From: DATJZH01 sp052146815 | GTDB lineage: Bacteria; Actinomycetota; Actinomycetes; Streptosporangiales; Streptosporangiaceae | Assembly: GCA_052146815.1 (NCBI GenBank) | Contig: JBKQMG010000281.1 | Location: forward strand, 1 to 64,000 | Length of the DNA stretch: 64,000 nt | Reading direction: 5' to 3' | Shown: piece after piece, positions 18,379 to 27,108 of the stretch | Layout of the letters: every line of letters begins with the position of its first letter | Position numbering within the stretch: position 1 is the stretch's first letter | The notes under the pieces: generated by a model | Databases searched by the model: none | Seen by the model: only the letters and a program-made list of their open reading frames with translations | What the model was told of the DNA's origin: nothing | Made by a program: the position numbers and the translations under genes

Positions 18379-19649
18379 GCGCCCACCGATGCTGCTGCCT
18401 CGGCCATGACCCCGCTGTACAAGTGGATCAGCGAGTCGACGGTCGCTGACCAGCCAAACCGGGAGGCGTGCTCGCGGGCCCCGCTCGACAGCCGGGCCAG
18501 GGCGGCCGGCGCGGCGATGAGCTCGCGGATGGCTCGCGCGTACGCCGCCGGGTCGCGGGAATCGACCAGCACTCCCGACGTCCCGTCCCGGACCGCGGTG
18601 CGCAGCCCGCCGACGGACGCCGCTACCACCGGGGTGCCGCAGGCCTGCGCCTCCACGGCGACGAGCCCGAATGACTCTGAATAGGACGGCACCATGACCA
18701 CCGTCGCGGCCCGGTACCAGTCGGCCAGTTCCGGCTGGGGGCACGGCGGCTCCAGGCGGACGATACCCGCGATGCCCAGGCGGGCGGCGAGGACGGCGAG
18801 GCTGTCCGGATCGGCGCGGCCGGTGCCGCTGGGGCCGCCGACGAACGCCACGGTCAGGCGGTCAGCCAGGCCGGGCTCGTCGCGGACCATCTGCGCCGCG
18901 GCATGCAGGACAACATCCGGGGCCTTCAGCGGCTGCACCCGCCCGGCGAAGACGAGCACGACGCCGTCCGGCGGCAGCCCGAGACGCTCGCGCGCCGCCA
19001 GCTGCGAGCCCGGGCGGAACACGGCCAGGTCCACGCCGGGATTGATCGTCGCGACCCGGCTGGGGTCAGCGTCATACAGCTCGGTCAGCTGCCGCGCCTC
19101 CTCAACGGTGTTGGCCACGAGATGATCGGCGGCGGCGATGACCTCGGCCTCGCCGCGCAGCCGGGCGGCGGGCTCGGCGGCGTCGCCGGCTGCGAGCGCG
19201 GCGTTCTTGACCTTGCCCAGGGTGTGCATGGACTGGATCAGCGGGACTCCCCAGCGCTCCTTGGCGACCGCACCGACCTGACCCGACAGCCAGTAGTGGC
19301 CGTGAATCAGGTCGTAGCGGCCTGGCGCGTAGGCCGCCTCGGCCCGCAGTACCTCGAAGGTGAAGTGACATAGCTGGCCGGGCAGGTCCGCCTTGTCCAG
19401 GTCCTCGAACGGCCCGGCGGGCAGATGCCGGACCAGCACACCCGGCGCGAGCTCGGCGACGGGCGGCAGGTCGCGGGAAACGGCGCGGGTGAAGACGTCC
19501 ACCTCCACGCCGCGCGCGGCCAGCCGTTTGGCCACCTCGACGACGTACACGTTCAGGCCGCCGGCATCACCGGTTCCCGGCTGCTCAAGCGGCGACGTGT
19601 GAACACTGACAGTCGCGATCCGCCGGGGACGAAGTCGCGGCACAGGCAT
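18375..19649 (-). CDS. mshA: D-inositol-3-phosphate glycosyltransferase MshA
   Basis: A GT4 glycosyltransferase of about 424 residues that joins N-acetylglucosamine from UDP-GlcNAc to 1L-myo-inositol-1-phosphate, the first step of mycothiol synthesis. Visible family blocks are VSVHTSPLEQPGTGDAGGLN at the N-terminus, SMHTLGKVKN, the nucleotide-sugar site VFAGRVQPLKAPD, and the C-terminal ESFGLVAVEAQACGTPVVA with the EX7E glutamates. The start may be ATG 19649 or GTG 19643: GGAGG is only three bases from the ATG but nine from the GTG, so the latter is plausible. It is translationally coupled to the ybjN gene and marks the host as a mycothiol-producing actinobacterium. Confidence 0.95.
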   Translation of the reverse strand: MPVPRLRPRRIATVSVHTSPLEQPGTGDAGGLNVYVVEVAKRLAARGVEVDVFTRAVSRDLPPVAELAPGVLVRHLPAGPFEDLDKADLPGQLCHFTFEVLRAEAAYAPGRYDLIHGHYWLSGQVGAVAKERWGVPLIQSMHTLGKVKNAALAAGDAAEPAARLRGEAEVIAAADHLVANTVEEARQLTELYDADPSRVATINPGVDLAVFRPGSQLAARERLGLPPDGVVLVFAGRVQPLKAPDVVLHAAAQMVRDEPGLADRLTVAFVGGPSGTGRADPDSLAVLAARLGIAGIVRLEPPCPQPELADWYRAATVVMVPSYSESFGLVAVEAQACGTPVVAASVGGLRTAVRDGTSGVLVDSRDPAAYARAIRELIAAPAALARLSSGAREHASRFGWSATVDSLIHLYSGVMAEAAASVGA

Positions 19650-19800
19650 GCACCTCCAGAAGGGCAACCCCGCAGGCCGCCGTCCTGTTCCCGGCAGATC
19701 CGCAGAAGATGGCCGGATCGGCCCGGTTGCCACCGGAGTCCGGCGAATGCTGCCAGCAAGGGCCTGCTGCGGCGATGCCTGCGGCGATAGGCTGAGCATC

Positions 19801-20544
19801 ATGGCAACCCTGGTGCTGCTGCGGCACGGAGAAAGCGCGTGGAATGCCGAGGGCCTCTTCACCGGCTGGGTCGATGTCGGCCTGTCCGAGAAGGGCGTCG
19901 CGGAGGCCGTGCACGCGGGCGAACAGCTGGCCGAGGCGGGTCTGCGCCCGGATCTGGTGCACACCTCGGTGCTGACCCGGGCGATTCAGACGGCGAACGC
20001 CGCGCTAGAGGCCGCCGGACTGGCGTGGCTGCCGGTGACCAGGTCCTGGCGGCTCAATGAGCGGCATTACGGCGGACTGCAGGGCAAGAACAAGGCGCAG
20101 ACCCGTCAGCAGTACGGCGATGAGCAGTTCATGCTCTGGCGACGGTCCTATGACGTCCCGCCGCCACCGCTGGCTGACGACGACCCGCTGGCCCAGATCA
20201 GCGACCCGCGGTACGCGTCGCTGCCCGACGAGATCCGGCCGCGGACCGAGTGCCTGAAAGACGTGTACCAGCGGCTGCTGCCCTACTGGTACGACGCGAT
20301 CGTCCCCGACCTGGCCGCTGGGCGCACGGTCCTGGTCGTCGCGCACGGGAACTCCCTGCGGGCCATGGTCAAGCACCTGGATGCCATCGCCGATGCGGAT
20401 ATCGCCAGCCTGAACATCCCGACCGGGATCCCCCTCGTCTACGAGCTGGACGCCGGCTTCCGCCCGGACCCGGCCGGCGGGCGCTACCTGGATCCGGACG
20501 CCGCAGCGGTAGCCGCCGATGCGGTAGCAGCACAGGGCCGCTGA
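19801..20544 (+). CDS. gpmA: 2,3-bisphosphoglycerate-dependent phosphoglycerate mutase
   Basis: A 247-residue glycolytic enzyme interconverting 3- and 2-phosphoglycerate. It has the phosphohistidine motif LLRHGESAWN near residue 8, the SVLTRAIQTA block, NERHYGGLQGKNK, and the second catalytic histidine in VVAHGNSLRAM. Its length matches the family exactly. It starts at ATG 19801, divergent from mshA with about 150 bases between. Its position before senX3-regX3 is conserved across actinobacteria. Confidence 0.97.
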   Translation: MATLVLLRHGESAWNAEGLFTGWVDVGLSEKGVAEAVHAGEQLAEAGLRPDLVHTSVLTRAIQTANAALEAAGLAWLPVTRSWRLNERHYGGLQGKNKAQTRQQYGDEQFMLWRRSYDVPPPPLADDDPLAQISDPRYASLPDEIRPRTECLKDVYQRLLPYWYDAIVPDLAAGRTVLVVAHGNSLRAMVKHLDAIADADIASLNIPTGIPLVYELDAGFRPDPAGGRYLDPDAAAVAADAVAAQGR

Positions 20545-20864
20545 AGCACAGAGCTCGTTGAAGCACAGGGCCGTTGAGAAAGCCCGGGTCCGCTGAGTAC
20601 CAGGCGGCGCCCGGCCCAGGCGGTGGCGGGCAGCCGGAGTCATGGTGGCCAGGTACGGTCCTGGTCGTGAACACTTGGCGAACAACCCCAGGTTGCAGGG
20701 ATCGCCGGTGCGCAGGCGGGGGCCGCCGCATACCATCAGAGCGTGGACATGGGGGTGAATGCGGCCAGGCATCCATGCCCGGTAAGCAGCGCTGCGCGCT
20801 GTGAGCCGGCGCGCTGTGAGCCTGCCAGGATGGCGCGCCGCGCGCCGCTTCAGATGGCAGCGGC
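20545..20864. other. gpmA-senX3 intergenic region with short imperfect repeats
   Basis: About 320 bases without a gene. Its beginning holds three imperfect copies of a 17-18-base unit built on GAAGCACAGGGCCGTTGA (about 20526-20577, starting inside the gpmA end). No sustained reading frame for a membrane anchor of SenX3 is found: an in-frame stop lies at 20817. The senX3 promoter should be here but was not identified. Confidence 0.45.
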
Positions 20865-22007
20865 ATGACGGTCCGGACGCCGGGCAGGGCGAACGGAGCA
20901 GCTGGTCATACCCAGCGTGCGAAGCTGCCGGCCGGCATCGCCTCCGTCTTGTCTGTGCTTTCGTCCTCGGCCGTCGTCCTCGATAGCGAGGACAGGGTCC
21001 TGCGGGCAAGCTCCGCGGCTCGCTCGTTCGGGCTGGTGAAGGGCGACAAGCTGCTGGTGGGCGAGCTGCTTGCGCTCGCCAGGCAGGTCCGCCGGGACGG
21101 CGAGATCCGCGAGGGCGAGATGGAGGTGTCCACCGGGACCCTGAACGGCAGTACCACGAGCTTCGCCGTCCGGGTGGCGCCGCTGGGCGCCGGCGTGGGC
21201 GGCGGCGGGCTGGTCCTGGTCCTGGCGGAGGACCAGACCGAGAGCCGGCGAGTCGAGGAAGTCCGCCGAGACTTCGTGGCGAACACCAGTCATGAGCTGA
21301 AGACGCCGGTCGGCGCGCTCGCCCTGCTCGCCGAGACCGTGGAAGACGCCGCCGACGACCCGGAGGCCGTCAGGCGCTTCGCCGGCCGGATGCGCCAGGA
21401 GGCCGCCAGGCTCACCAACCTGGTGCAGGACCTGATCACGCTGAACCGGATTCAGGCCGCCGAGCCCGTCCCGGACCCGGTTCTCGTTGAGATAGACGCC
21501 GTCGTGGCCGAGGCGGTGGACCGCTGCCGGATGAAGGCCGCGGCCCGTGGCATCGAGCTGGCCACCACCGGTACACGCGGGCTGACAGTCATGGGTGATG
21601 AGGACCTGCTGGTCACCGCACTGCGCAACCTGCTGGAGAACGCTGTCGCCTACAGCCCGGAGAAGACCCGCGTAGTCGTGGACACCGCCGGGCGCACGGG
21701 CGAGAACACGGCCGAGATCAGCGTGGCCGACCAGGGCATCGGCATTCCCGAGCGAGACCTCGTCCGCATCTTCGAGCGCTTTTACCGCGTCGACCCGGCC
21801 CGGTCCCGCGCCACAGGGGGAACGGGTCTCGGCCTGGCGATCGTGAAGCATGTCATGGCCGCGCACGGCGGCAAGGTGACGGTGTGGAGCCGGGAAGCGG
21901 CCGGCTCGACGTTCACGCTGCAGCTTCCGCTGCGTCCGGACTCCTCCCAGCTAAGTGGGGGGCCCGTGGGGGCAATTGGTCATTCTGCCAAGGAGGCGGC
22001 CCGGTGA
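20865..22007 (+). CDS. senX3: SenX3/PhoR-type sensor histidine kinase lacking membrane anchor
   Basis: A 380-residue histidine kinase: PAS-like region about residues 25-125, HisKA with the phospho-acceptor in VANTSHELKTPVG (H143), then HATPase with N box (LRNLLENAVAYS), G1 (VADQGIGIP) and G2 (GGTGLGLAIVKH). With RegX3 it controls the phosphate-starvation response in actinobacteria. Known SenX3/PhoR proteins begin with one or two transmembrane helices. Here the protein starts at the PAS region, and an in-frame stop at 20817 rules out a longer form. It is coupled to regX3 by a four-base overlap. Confidence 0.93.
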   Translation: MTVRTPGRANGAAGHTQRAKLPAGIASVLSVLSSSAVVLDSEDRVLRASSAARSFGLVKGDKLLVGELLALARQVRRDGEIREGEMEVSTGTLNGSTTSFAVRVAPLGAGVGGGGLVLVLAEDQTESRRVEEVRRDFVANTSHELKTPVGALALLAETVEDAADDPEAVRRFAGRMRQEAARLTNLVQDLITLNRIQAAEPVPDPVLVEIDAVVAEAVDRCRMKAAARGIELATTGTRGLTVMGDEDLLVTALRNLLENAVAYSPEKTRVVVDTAGRTGENTAEISVADQGIGIPERDLVRIFERFYRVDPARSRATGGTGLGLAIVKHVMAAHGGKVTVWSREAAGSTFTLQLPLRPDSSQLSGGPVGAIGHSAKEAAR

Positions 22008-22690
22008 CACGCGTGCTCGTGGTGGAGGATGAGGCGTCGTTCAGCGACCCGCTCTCCTACATGCTGCGCAAGGAGGGGTTCGACGTCGCCGTCTGCGCGA
22101 CCGGGCCCGACGCGATCGAGACATTCGACCGAAGTGGCGCGGACCTGGTCCTGCTCGACCTCATGCTGCCCGGGCTGCCCGGCAGCGAGGTGTGCCGGGC
22201 CTTGCGCGAGCGCTCCAACGTGCCGGTCATTATGCTGACCGCCAAGGACGGCGAGATCGACAAGGTCGTCGGCCTTGAGCTGGGTGCGGACGACTACGTC
22301 ACCAAGCCGTTCTCCTCCCGCGAACTCGTGGCGCGGATGCGCGCCGTCCTGCGGCGCCGGGGCGACAGCGACGAGCCGGGCACCTCGATCCTGGAATCCG
22401 GCCCGGTCCGGATGGACGTCGAGCGGCATGTCGTCACCGTCCGCAGCGAGCAGGTGCAGCTGCCGCTTAAAGAGTTCGAGCTGCTCGAGGTGCTGCTGCG
22501 CAATTCCGGCCGGGTACTGACGCGTATGCAGCTGATTGACCGGGTGTGGGGCGCCGACTATGTCGGCGACACCAAGACGCTGGACGTCCATGTCAAGCGC
22601 CTGCGAGCCAAGATCGAACCTGATCCGGCTAATCCGGCCCATATCGTCACGGTTCGCGGACTGGGCTACAAGTTCGAGCCGGCGGCCTAG
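22004..22690 (+). CDS. regX3: RegX3/PhoP-type response regulator
   Basis: A 228-residue OmpR-family regulator. The receiver domain has the acidic pocket VVEDE, the phospho-acceptor aspartate in LLDLMLPG (D52), and the lysine in MLTAKDG. The C-terminal winged helix has LPLKEFELLEVLL and the recognition region TLDVHVKRLRAKIE. It starts at GTG 22004 inside the senX3 stop, with AGGAGG eight bases upstream. It should activate the pho regulon (phosphate uptake) when phosphorylated by SenX3. Confidence 0.96.
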   Translation: MTRVLVVEDEASFSDPLSYMLRKEGFDVAVCATGPDAIETFDRSGADLVLLDLMLPGLPGSEVCRALRERSNVPVIMLTAKDGEIDKVVGLELGADDYVTKPFSSRELVARMRAVLRRRGDSDEPGTSILESGPVRMDVERHVVTVRSEQVQLPLKEFELLEVLLRNSGRVLTRMQLIDRVWGADYVGDTKTLDVHVKRLRAKIEPDPANPAHIVTVRGLGYKFEPAA

Positions 22691-22732
22691 CCAAGGAGGC
22701 CGCTCCCGGGCTGAGCCCCCCGTCTGAGCAAG

Positions 22733-22770
22733 GCAATGCCCCGGCAGATGAGGTGCCCGGGGGCATTGTC
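22733..22770. terminator. bidirectional terminator between regX3 and a convergent gene
   Basis: CAATGCCCC and GGGGCATTG form a strong stem of at least 9 bp just after regX3, followed by GTCCTG rather than a long T-run. On the other strand it can also end the convergent lipoprotein gene. Confidence 0.65.
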
Positions 22771-22806
22771 CTGCGTGCTCGGCCTTCAGCGGCCGGGGCC
22801 GGGACC

Positions 22807-23454
22807 TCAGCCGGTAGGTGATGGCGTGGGCGCCGCTGCCGGGCTCTTGGCGCTGCCCGATGACGGGCTCGGCGATGGCGAGGCGCCGTGATGCTTGCGG
22901 CCCTTGCCCGCGGGGGACGGGGGCGAGGAGGGAGCGGGCGGCGGGGAGTAGGTCGAGTAGTAATCCGCGCGCGGCTGGACCGGGACGTTCATCGTCACGC
23001 TGCCGGCATTCTGGAAGGTCATCGTGACGCGGATGGAGGAACCGCCGTCCAGCGGCTGCCTGAGGTTTTCCAGGACGGCCGTGGGCACGGGCCCGGTCAG
23101 CAGGACGGCCTTCTCGTCGGGCAGGCTGACCGGCCCGTTTCTGAGCGTGACGCTGCGGGCGACCGGAGCACTGATGCTGATGAGCTTGTCCGGGCTGCCG
23201 GTATTGACCAGGCCGAAAAATAGCCCGGTGGACTGACCGCGGTCCAGGGTGGCGTTCAGCGGTGCGCCGAGAACGAAGACGTTGCTGATCGTGATGCCGC
23301 CGAGGTGGGCGCTCGCCCCTGGCGTCGGCTGGTGCCACTGGAGGGTCGGCGCGTTGTTGCCCGCCTCGCATCCGGCGAGCACGGGGACCAGCCCCGCCAC
23401 GGCCACGATCAAGAGCCGGCGTGGCAGCCTGGCCCGGCGGCTGCTTCGGATCAC
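22807..23454 (-). CDS. lipoprotein, PCu(A)C-like copper-binding fold (tentative)
   Basis: A 215-residue exported protein with a lipobox (VPVLAGC) after an Arg-rich N-region, so it should be lipid-anchored on the outer face of the membrane. The body has beta-sandwich features (ITISNVFVLGAPL, STGLFFGLVNTGSPDKLISISAP, IRVTMTFQNAG), like the DUF461/PCu(A)C family, but the Met/His copper ligands are not obvious. The C-terminal 50 residues are a Pro/Ser/Lys-rich tail. The GTG at 23454 has GAGGAG seven bases upstream. It is followed upstream by a membrane protein on the same strand. Confidence 0.6.
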   Translation of the reverse strand: MIRSSRRARLPRRLLIVAVAGLVPVLAGCEAGNNAPTLQWHQPTPGASAHLGGITISNVFVLGAPLNATLDRGQSTGLFFGLVNTGSPDKLISISAPVARSVTLRNGPVSLPDEKAVLLTGPVPTAVLENLRQPLDGGSSIRVTMTFQNAGSVTMNVPVQPRADYYSTYSPPPAPSSPPSPAGKGRKHHGASPSPSPSSGSAKSPAAAPTPSPTG

Positions 23455-23591
23455 GCGTGCGCTCCTCGTCTGAAGTGTTCGGCCGCCGCGGCGTGCGGCG
23501 CGGAGACAACCGCAGCGTAGTCGCCGCGATAATCCGCCGTTCCGCCGGCCCGCCCTTCTGCGCCGCGCCGCGGTGGCGGCGAGCTGAACGG

Positions 23592-24413
23592 CTACTGCGG
23601 CGGCGAGGGCGCCGGCGTTCCGGCGCGGAGCATCTCGAACTTGCTGGCCAGCTGCAGTCCCGGACGCAGCTGGTGCGCCAGCGAGACCATGCCGCGTGAA
23701 TCGACCAGGATTGCGGTGAGGCCTGTCTGGTTGTAGGTCTTGCCGAGCACGTCACGGACGTCGTCAGCGACGCGCAGCGACGACCAGCCTGACCGGCTCG
23801 CCACTTGCTCGACCGCAGCCGGGAGGCGGCCGGACGCATGCACCAGGAACAGGGGAACGTCGGCCTGATGAGCCTGGAAGATGAGCTCGCGCACCGCCTC
23901 CGCGCACCCGCAGGCCGCCGGGACCAGCGCGAGCACCGATGCCTTGACCGTGCCCAGCCTGAGCTGGCCGCCAGCCAGGCCGATGGTCGCATTAGGCAGC
24001 CGGCTGGTGCGCCCGGCCACCGCGGTGACCGCCGGGACCGGCGATCGCGGCGCGGCGGCGCTGGCGCGGCTGCCCGTGCTGGCACCGGCGGAAGGCGGCA
24101 CGGACGCACCGGCAGTTCGTCCTGCGGAGCCGGGCACGCGCGCCGGGTCTCCGCCGGGCCCCGCCGTAAAGACCGTCAGCAGGGTTCCCGCGATCAGGGC
24201 CAGGACGAGGCAGGCAGCGAGCAGGGGCAGCACCATGCCGTCGCGGGCCATCGGCGATCCCCAGCGCCGGTGGCGCAGATGACGCCGCAGGGCGCGCTGT
24301 TCGCGATAGTAAGCCTGCACATCGCGAGCGAGCTCCCGAGCGTCATCGGGGATCTCGATGTCGACCGGTGGCAGGCCAAAGTCGTCCCGCTCCGGTTCGC
24401 CGCCAAGGTTCAC
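23592..24413 (-). CDS. single-span membrane protein with thioredoxin-like outer domain
   Basis: A 273-residue protein with a cytosolic N-terminus, one membrane helix (residues about 62-84, LPLLAACLVLALIAGTLL), a Ala/Ser/Pro-rich linker and an outer domain. That domain looks like a thioredoxin fold: a strand (VKASVLALVPAAC), a CGC active-site-like motif (AACGCAEAVREL), and a late strand ILVDSRGMVSL as in redoxins. The start at GTG 24413 is favoured because GGAGAGG lies five bases upstream. It probably belongs with the neighbouring lipoprotein, but its function is unknown. Confidence 0.6.
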   Translation of the reverse strand: MNLGGEPERDDFGLPPVDIEIPDDARELARDVQAYYREQRALRRHLRHRRWGSPMARDGMVLPLLAACLVLALIAGTLLTVFTAGPGGDPARVPGSAGRTAGASVPPSAGASTGSRASAAAPRSPVPAVTAVAGRTSRLPNATIGLAGGQLRLGTVKASVLALVPAACGCAEAVRELIFQAHQADVPLFLVHASGRLPAAVEQVASRSGWSSLRVADDVRDVLGKTYNQTGLTAILVDSRGMVSLAHQLRPGLQLASKFEMLRAGTPAPSPPQ

Positions 24414-24716
24414 GCGCACCTCTCCGGCACTGAGCAACGTTCTCTCTCAGTATGAGCCCCGCTGCGGCCTGCCGCGACCGGGGTGGCTGTCTTGATGGCC
24501 GCAGAACGCCGCCGACGAGGTCTCCCGCACGCCTCCCGCCCGCCTCCCGCACGGCCTCCCGAACCCGCCCGTGACCGGCCCGTGCGGGACATGCTGGCGG
24601 CCTTCCAAATCATCGGGGCCGAATGACACCATTGACCTGCATCTTTGCCGTCAAGGCCGGCTAATCGCCCCTGCCGCGCGTGATAACATGGGTTCAGCGG
24701 AAGGGGTACATGCCAC
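24414..24716. promoter_or_regulatory. divergent promoter region upstream of carD
   Basis: About 300 bases separating a leftward gene from carD. A good -10-like TAACAT lies at 24684-24689 and GGAAGGGG precedes the carD start by about 10 bases. No clear -35 was found at standard spacing. Nothing else was recognised. Confidence 0.35.
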
Positions 24717-25199
24717 ATGTCTTTCAAGGTCGGCGACACTGTCGTCTACCCCCATCATGGGGCTGCTCGGATCGAAGAGATCGAGACCCGTTCGATCAAG
24801 GGTGAGGATAGAGCCTACCTCGTGCTCAAGGTCGACAAGGGCGACCTTACTGTGCGTGTTCCCGCCGACAATGCCGAGCTGGTCGGCGTCCGGGACGTGG
24901 TCGGGCAGGAAGGACTGGAGAAGGTGTTCGAGGTGCTGCGCGCCCCGTACACCGAAGAGCCGACCAACTGGTCGCGGCGGTACAAGGCCAACCTGGAGAA
25001 GCTGGCCTCTGGTGACGTCAACAAGGTAGCCGAGGTCGTCCGCGACCTGTGGCGCCGGGACCGCGAGCGCGGGCTCTCGGCAGGCGAGAAGCGAATGCTC
25101 GCCAAGGCGCGGCAGATCCTGGTCAGCGAGCTGGCGCTCGCGGAGAAGACCAACGAGGACAAGGCCGAGGCGCTGCTTGACGAGATCCTGGCCACCTGA
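24717..25199 (+). CDS. carD: CarD-family RNA-polymerase-binding regulator
   Basis: A 160-residue essential-type transcription factor that binds the RNA polymerase beta subunit and stabilises open complexes at rRNA promoters. The N-terminal Tudor-like domain (FKVGDTVVYPHHGAARIEEIE) and the helical DNA-binding C-terminal domain (NWSRRYKANLEKLASGD, with the conserved RDLWRRD) are complete and of family length. The ATG at 24717 is supported by the N-terminus of the family. It is followed by ispF after 81 bases and a hairpin. Confidence 0.97.
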   Translation: MSFKVGDTVVYPHHGAARIEEIETRSIKGEDRAYLVLKVDKGDLTVRVPADNAELVGVRDVVGQEGLEKVFEVLRAPYTEEPTNWSRRYKANLEKLASGDVNKVAEVVRDLWRRDRERGLSAGEKRMLAKARQILVSELALAEKTNEDKAEALLDEILAT

Positions 25200-25218
25200 C
25201 TGATTCTTGCTGGGTGCA

Positions 25219-25256
25219 GGCCCTGGGCTGACAGCGGATGCTGACGGCCCGGGGCC
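25219..25256 (+). terminator. possible terminator between carD and ispF
   Basis: GGCCCTGGGC and GCCCGGGGCC can form a 10-bp stem with one G-T pair, followed by TCTCACG, so the T-tail is poor. It could attenuate read-through from carD into ispF. Confidence 0.4.
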
Positions 25257-25280
25257 TCTCACGTCAACGGGGGAGCCCGG

Positions 25281-25754
25281 GTGCGGATAGGCATCGGGAC
25301 AGACGTGCATCCGTTCGGCACGGGCCGTCAGCTATATCTGGCGTGCCTGCACTGGCCGGGCGAGGACGGGCTGACCGGTCATTCTGACGGCGACGTCGCG
25401 GCTCATGCGGTGTGTGACGCGCTGCTGTCCGCGGCGGCCCTCGGTGATCTCGGCAGCCAGTTCGGCACGTCTGACCCGCGCTGGGCGGGCGCCCCGGGCG
25501 CGGCCCTGCTTGGTGAGACCGCCCGGCTGCTGTCGGCCGCGGGGTACGTCATCGGCAACGTCGCCGTGCAGGTGATCGGCAATAGGCCCAAGATCGCCGG
25601 GCGGCGGCAGGAAGCCCAGGAGGCGATGTCCGCGGCCCTCGTGGGTGCGCCCGTCAGCCTATCGGCCACGACAACGGACGGGCTCGGCCTGACCGGCCGC
25701 GGTGAGGGAGTAGCGGCCATCGCCACGGCGCTTGTGACCGGCTCCGGTACCTAG
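25281..25754 (+). CDS. ispF: 2-C-methyl-D-erythritol 2,4-cyclodiphosphate synthase
   Basis: A 157-residue MEP-pathway enzyme that converts CDP-ME 2-phosphate to MEcPP with loss of CMP. Metal ligands are visible in GTDVHPFG and GHSDGDVAAH, and the substrate blocks ATTTDGLGLTGRGEG are complete. It starts at GTG 25281. In many actinobacteria ispD lies between carD and ispF; here ispD is absent and ispF follows carD directly, so ispD must be encoded elsewhere. Confidence 0.96.
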   Translation: MRIGIGTDVHPFGTGRQLYLACLHWPGEDGLTGHSDGDVAAHAVCDALLSAAALGDLGSQFGTSDPRWAGAPGAALLGETARLLSAAGYVIGNVAVQVIGNRPKIAGRRQEAQEAMSAALVGAPVSLSATTTDGLGLTGRGEGVAAIATALVTGSGT

Positions 25755-25827
25755 CGCAGTCACGCTGCCGGCCGTCGCTCCGGCAGGAGTGCCACGGGTC
25801 GACTGGTCATTCGGCCCGTCGCCGCGA

Positions 25828-27108
25828 TTAGTCGTCGGGCGGGGTGGGGGAGCTCCACATACGGTCGAACTTCGGCCTGGCCGGTTGTGCCTCAGGGTCT
25901 GTGGCGGGCTCGGGGCCTGCACTGGACTCAGGGGCTGCACGGGGCTCCGGGTCTGGCGCGGGCTCCGGGTCTGGCGCGGGCTCGGGATCGCCGGAGGCTT
26001 CGGGATCTGCGGCCGGTCCGGTGATGGCCACGGGGCCGAAATCGGTGGCCTCGTCGCTCGTCGGATCATCCAGGCCCGCCTCGGCGTCGATTGCCAGTTC
26101 CGTCTCATCGCCCAGGCTGCCGGCCGGGGCGGACCCGTTGAGCGGACTGCTGGCGACCGGCGGCAATCCGGCCGCGGGCTGCCTCTCGCTCACAGCGCTT
26201 CCCTCGGCGGCGGACGCCTTCGCCGCGACCGATGGGCCAGGCTCATCGGCTGGGTGGCCCTCATCAAGCGCAGGCGCCTGGGCCTGCGTCTTCGCCTCAG
26301 ACTGCCCGGCCCGCCCGCCCGTGGTCTCGTCCGGCCGGCCCGTGGTCTCGTCCGGCCCAGCGGTGGTCTCGTCCGGCCCAACGAGAGTTTCGGCCGGCCC
26401 GTCGGGGGTTTCGACGGGGCCGTCGGGGGTTTCGACGGGGCCAGCGAGGGTTTCGGCGGGGCCAGCGAGGGTTTCGGCGGGCGGTTCTGGCGGCGCCGGC
26501 GCCGCCGCGGGCTCAGGTGCGAACGCTGCTGCGGGCGCGGGTGCGGCGGCCGCGATGGCCAGGGCCGGAGCGGCGTCGCGGTGCTGCACAGAAAACTGGT
26601 GCTGCTCTGCGGCAGCCTCGCGCGCCTGCCGCAGCCGGCTGCGCTGGCGTGCCGCGCGGCGCAGCCGGGCGCTGCGGAGCATGGCCAGCAGCAGGCCGAA
26701 GGCAATAACGACGAGCGCCCACGGGATGACTGCGGCGACCGCGGCCGCCGCGCGGTGCGGCAGGTGCGTGCCGGTGGCGTGCGCGACGTCGGCGCCTGCC
26801 GCGACCGCGATCAGCGCCAGCAGCACCAGCCATGCGTAGCACCGCGACGGCAGGCCAGCTTCGCGCAGGAACAGGACCGCGGCCGCCGCGATTACCAGCA
26901 TCGCGTCGAAGATCAGCGGATACAGCCTCGCCAGCGACGTGGTCACGCCCGCGGTCAGTGCCGTCTGGTGGATGCCTGCGTAGGACAGCAGGAACGCCGC
27001 CGCGGCCACCAGCAGCAGCCCGATCACCACGGCGGCCAGCGCCAGCAGCCGCAGGGCCGCCTGCGCGTCAGCCCTCTTCGAAATGCGCGCCGTCACGGTG
27101 TCGCTCAT
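25828..27108 (-). CDS. DUF2637 membrane protein with long repetitive acidic tail
   Basis: A 426-residue protein. The first 165 residues hold four hydrophobic helices of the DUF2637 type (for example LLALAAVVIGLLLVAAAAFL, LYPLIFDAMLVIAAAAVLFL) ending in a basic stretch (RLRRAARQRSRLRQ). The remaining 250 residues are low complexity: about eight seven-residue repeats of the type ETxxGPx and later DPEPAPDPEP repeats. The tail is probably disordered and cytosolic. The ATG at 27108 fits the family start, with AGGAAGG upstream at rather long spacing. DUF2637 has no established function; some members occur beside conjugation genes, but none are seen here. Confidence 0.75.
   Translation of the reverse strand: MSDTVTARISKRADAQAALRLLALAAVVIGLLLVAAAAFLLSYAGIHQTALTAGVTTSLARLYPLIFDAMLVIAAAAVLFLREAGLPSRCYAWLVLLALIAVAAGADVAHATGTHLPHRAAAAVAAVIPWALVVIAFGLLLAMLRSARLRRAARQRSRLRQAREAAAEQHQFSVQHRDAAPALAIAAAAPAPAAAFAPEPAAAPAPPEPPAETLAGPAETLAGPVETPDGPVETPDGPAETLVGPDETTAGPDETTGRPDETTGGRAGQSEAKTQAQAPALDEGHPADEPGPSVAAKASAAEGSAVSERQPAAGLPPVASSPLNGSAPAGSLGDETELAIDAEAGLDDPTSDEATDFGPVAITGPAADPEASGDPEPAPDPEPAPDPEPRAAPESSAGPEPATDPEAQPARPKFDRMWSSPTPPDD
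26318..26482. repeat. 21-bp tandem repeats inside the DUF2637 gene
   Basis: About eight in-frame 21-bp units, best conserved at 26401-26421 and 26422-26442 (identical) and at 26443-26463 and 26464-26482 (nearly identical). Each encodes a seven-residue ET..GP. unit. Copy number is likely to vary between strains. Confidence 0.8.

Noticed and set aside
26318..26482. CRISPR-like array
   Set aside because: The 21-bp units are contiguous, in frame and encode a peptide repeat; there are no spacers. No CRISPR array was seen in the window.
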